6,246 nt of DNA. Source: Candidatus Magasanikiibacteriota bacterium (GTDB lineage Bacteria; Patescibacteriota; Patescibacteriia; Magasanikbacterales; UBA10003). The DNA lies in NCBI GenBank assembly GCA_026396495.1, contig JAPLWR010000035.1, forward strand, positions 1,273 through 7,518, given 5' to 3'. Shown here in pieces: positions 5,329 to 6,246 of this stretch (its first letter is position 1; each line of letters begins with the position of its first letter). Under the pieces are notes generated by a model. It was not told where the DNA came from and did not search any database. It saw nothing but the letters and a program-made list of their open reading frames with translations. The position numbers and the translations under genes were made by a program.

Positions 5329-5348
5329 TGTTATAATTTTGTTATAGT
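5329..5348 (+). promoter_or_regulatory. Tandem extended -10 boxes of the cell-wall protein gene
   Basis: TGT-TATAAT (5329-5337) and TGT-TATAGT (5340-5348) are two extended -10 elements 2 bp apart. No good -35 is visible. Starts near 5344 or 5355-5356 would leave an 11-base leader or a leaderless mRNA, consistent with the missing SD before ATG 5356. Confidence 0.6.
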
Positions 5349-5355
5349 CACAAAC

Positions 5356-6246
5356 ATGAACCAAAATTTTAAAACAATTTTTTCTGTCTTTTTCTCAATT
5401 TTTCTTTGGGGGTCTTTTTTAATTTTTTCTGCTCCTAATGTTCAAGCCGTTACCACAGCTGAAATGCAAAATAAATTAGAAGAAGAATTAAAAGTAGTAG
5501 AGCAACAAATAGCACAGTTTGAACAAGAATTAAAAACTACCAGCCAACAAAAAAACACTCTTACTAATAAAATTAAACAACTCAAAACACAGCAAGCCGC
5601 TCTTAGTGCCCAAATCAAAGCCACTTCTTTAACTATTGATTCTTTAAATTACAAAATTGCTGACACAGAACAAAATATTAAAAAAAATGAAATTCAACAA
5701 CAAAAATTGAAAGATGATATTGTCCAGACCATTCGTTTACTTTACAAAGGTGAAATTAACTTTTTTTTAAATGTGGCTTCAAAAAATACCCTTTCCGAAG
5801 CTTATGTAGAAATTGATGACTACTTAAAAATAATGCAAAAACTTAATTTTTTGGTAGTGCAAGCTGAAGAAATCAAACAAACTCTTAAACAAAACCAAGA
5901 AATTTTTTCCGAACAACAAGATGAAGCTTCTACCCTTTTAAATATTAAGGCCATTCAACAAAGTTCACTTAAAAAAACTATTACCGAACAGGCCCAGATT
6001 TTAGAAAGCACCAAGGGTCTAGAAAGAAATTATCAAACAGTTATAGCTGACTCCAAAAAAAAGGCGGCCGAAATTAGAAGCAGAATTTATGAATTATTCA
6101 ACACTGGTAAACAAATAAACTTTGCCCAAGCTTTAGAAATAACTGAATGGGTATCTACTTTGACTGGACTAAGGCCAGCTTTTCTTTTGGCAATCTTAAC
6201 TCAAGAATCAAATGTAGGTAAAAATGTTGGCACCTGTAATAGAACC
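5356..6246 (+). CDS. Exported coiled-coil protein with lytic transglycosylase-like segment, partial
   Basis: The first 297 residues of a protein cut by the right edge. A signal peptide (residues 1-31: basic start, long Phe/Ile/Leu core, cleavage likely after VQA) sends it across the membrane. Residues about 35-245 are mostly Gln/Glu/Lys-rich coiled coil, as in PcsB or EnvC, which regulate or tether peptidoglycan hydrolases. The last part, LRPAFLLAILTQESNVGKNVGTC (about 273-294), resembles the start of a lytic transglycosylase domain, with E284 of QESNVG in the position of the catalytic glutamate. A role in cell-wall cleavage or division is therefore likely, but the catalytic domain is largely outside the window. 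G+C is low (15 of 60 at 5521-5580), there is no SD, and the gene follows the block terminator directly. The coiled-coil/export call is firm, the enzyme call moderate. Confidence 0.75.
   Translation, partial: MNQNFKTIFSVFFSIFLWGSFLIFSAPNVQAVTTAEMQNKLEEELKVVEQQIAQFEQELKTTSQQKNTLTNKIKQLKTQQAALSAQIKATSLTIDSLNYKIADTEQNIKKNEIQQQKLKDDIVQTIRLLYKGEINFFLNVASKNTLSEAYVEIDDYLKIMQKLNFLVVQAEEIKQTLKQNQEIFSEQQDEASTLLNIKAIQQSSLKKTITEQAQILESTKGLERNYQTVIADSKKKAAEIRSRIYELFNTGKQINFAQALEITEWVSTLTGLRPAFLLAILTQESNVGKNVGTCNRT

Noticed and set aside
5442..5624. Minus-strand Cys/Leu-rich open frame resembling a small membrane protein
   Set aside because: It is the reverse of the Gln/Lys/Glu coiled-coil codons; no SD or promoter supports it.
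1..6246. CRISPR array, insertion sequence, tRNA or attachment site
   Set aside because: No spaced direct repeats, transposase motifs, terminal inverted repeats or cloverleaf sequence were seen; the block edges show terminators but no obvious direct repeats.

Overview
The window looks like part of a genome of Candidatus Patescibacteria (CPR) or a similar small-genome bacterium. This is an inference from low G+C, short intergenic gaps, no obvious Shine-Dalgarno (SD) site in front of three of the seven genes, and an exported coiled-coil protein running into a transglycosylase-like segment of a kind I associate with that group. TGA ends two genes (1558 and 2400), so UGA is read as stop at least there; nothing suggests genetic code 25.

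Layout. (1) 1-618, minus: N-terminal part of a membrane-anchored PAS sensor protein that runs off the left edge. (2) 756-1499, plus: a ZIP-family metal transporter, divergent from the sensor. Both have extended -10 promoters and no SD. (3) A bidirectional terminator at 1521-1555. (4) 1558-2277, minus: an integral membrane protein of the dolichol/phytol kinase (CTP-dependent polyprenol kinase) type. (5) 2400-3068, minus: a histidine phosphatase of the phosphoglycerate mutase-like superfamily. (6) A compact divergent promoter region at 3069-3239. (7) 3240-5260, plus: a two-gene operon of a tandem universal stress protein (UspA) and a cation diffusion facilitator (CDF) transporter with an added C-terminal NifX-like (FeMo-cofactor-binding type) domain, closed by a strong terminator. 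(8) 5356-6246, plus: an exported coiled-coil cell-wall protein entering a lytic-transglycosylase-like segment, cut by the right edge; again extended -10 boxes and no SD.

The main point of interest is the block 1558-5308. Its four genes differ from the flanks: all have good SD sites, G+C is visibly higher in its right half, and terminators close it at both ends. Three of its transcription units also carry a similar 5' leader, GTTCTTTT a few bases before the SD, able to fold onto the SD. Two units have closely similar promoters (TTGMCT, 17 bp, TAAAAC; 21 of 29 positions identical). This suggests a co-regulated accessory module, possibly acquired together, perhaps serving stress or metal homeostasis and lipid-carrier or phosphoester metabolism. 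The joint function is inference; the shared leader and promoter elements are read directly from the sequence.
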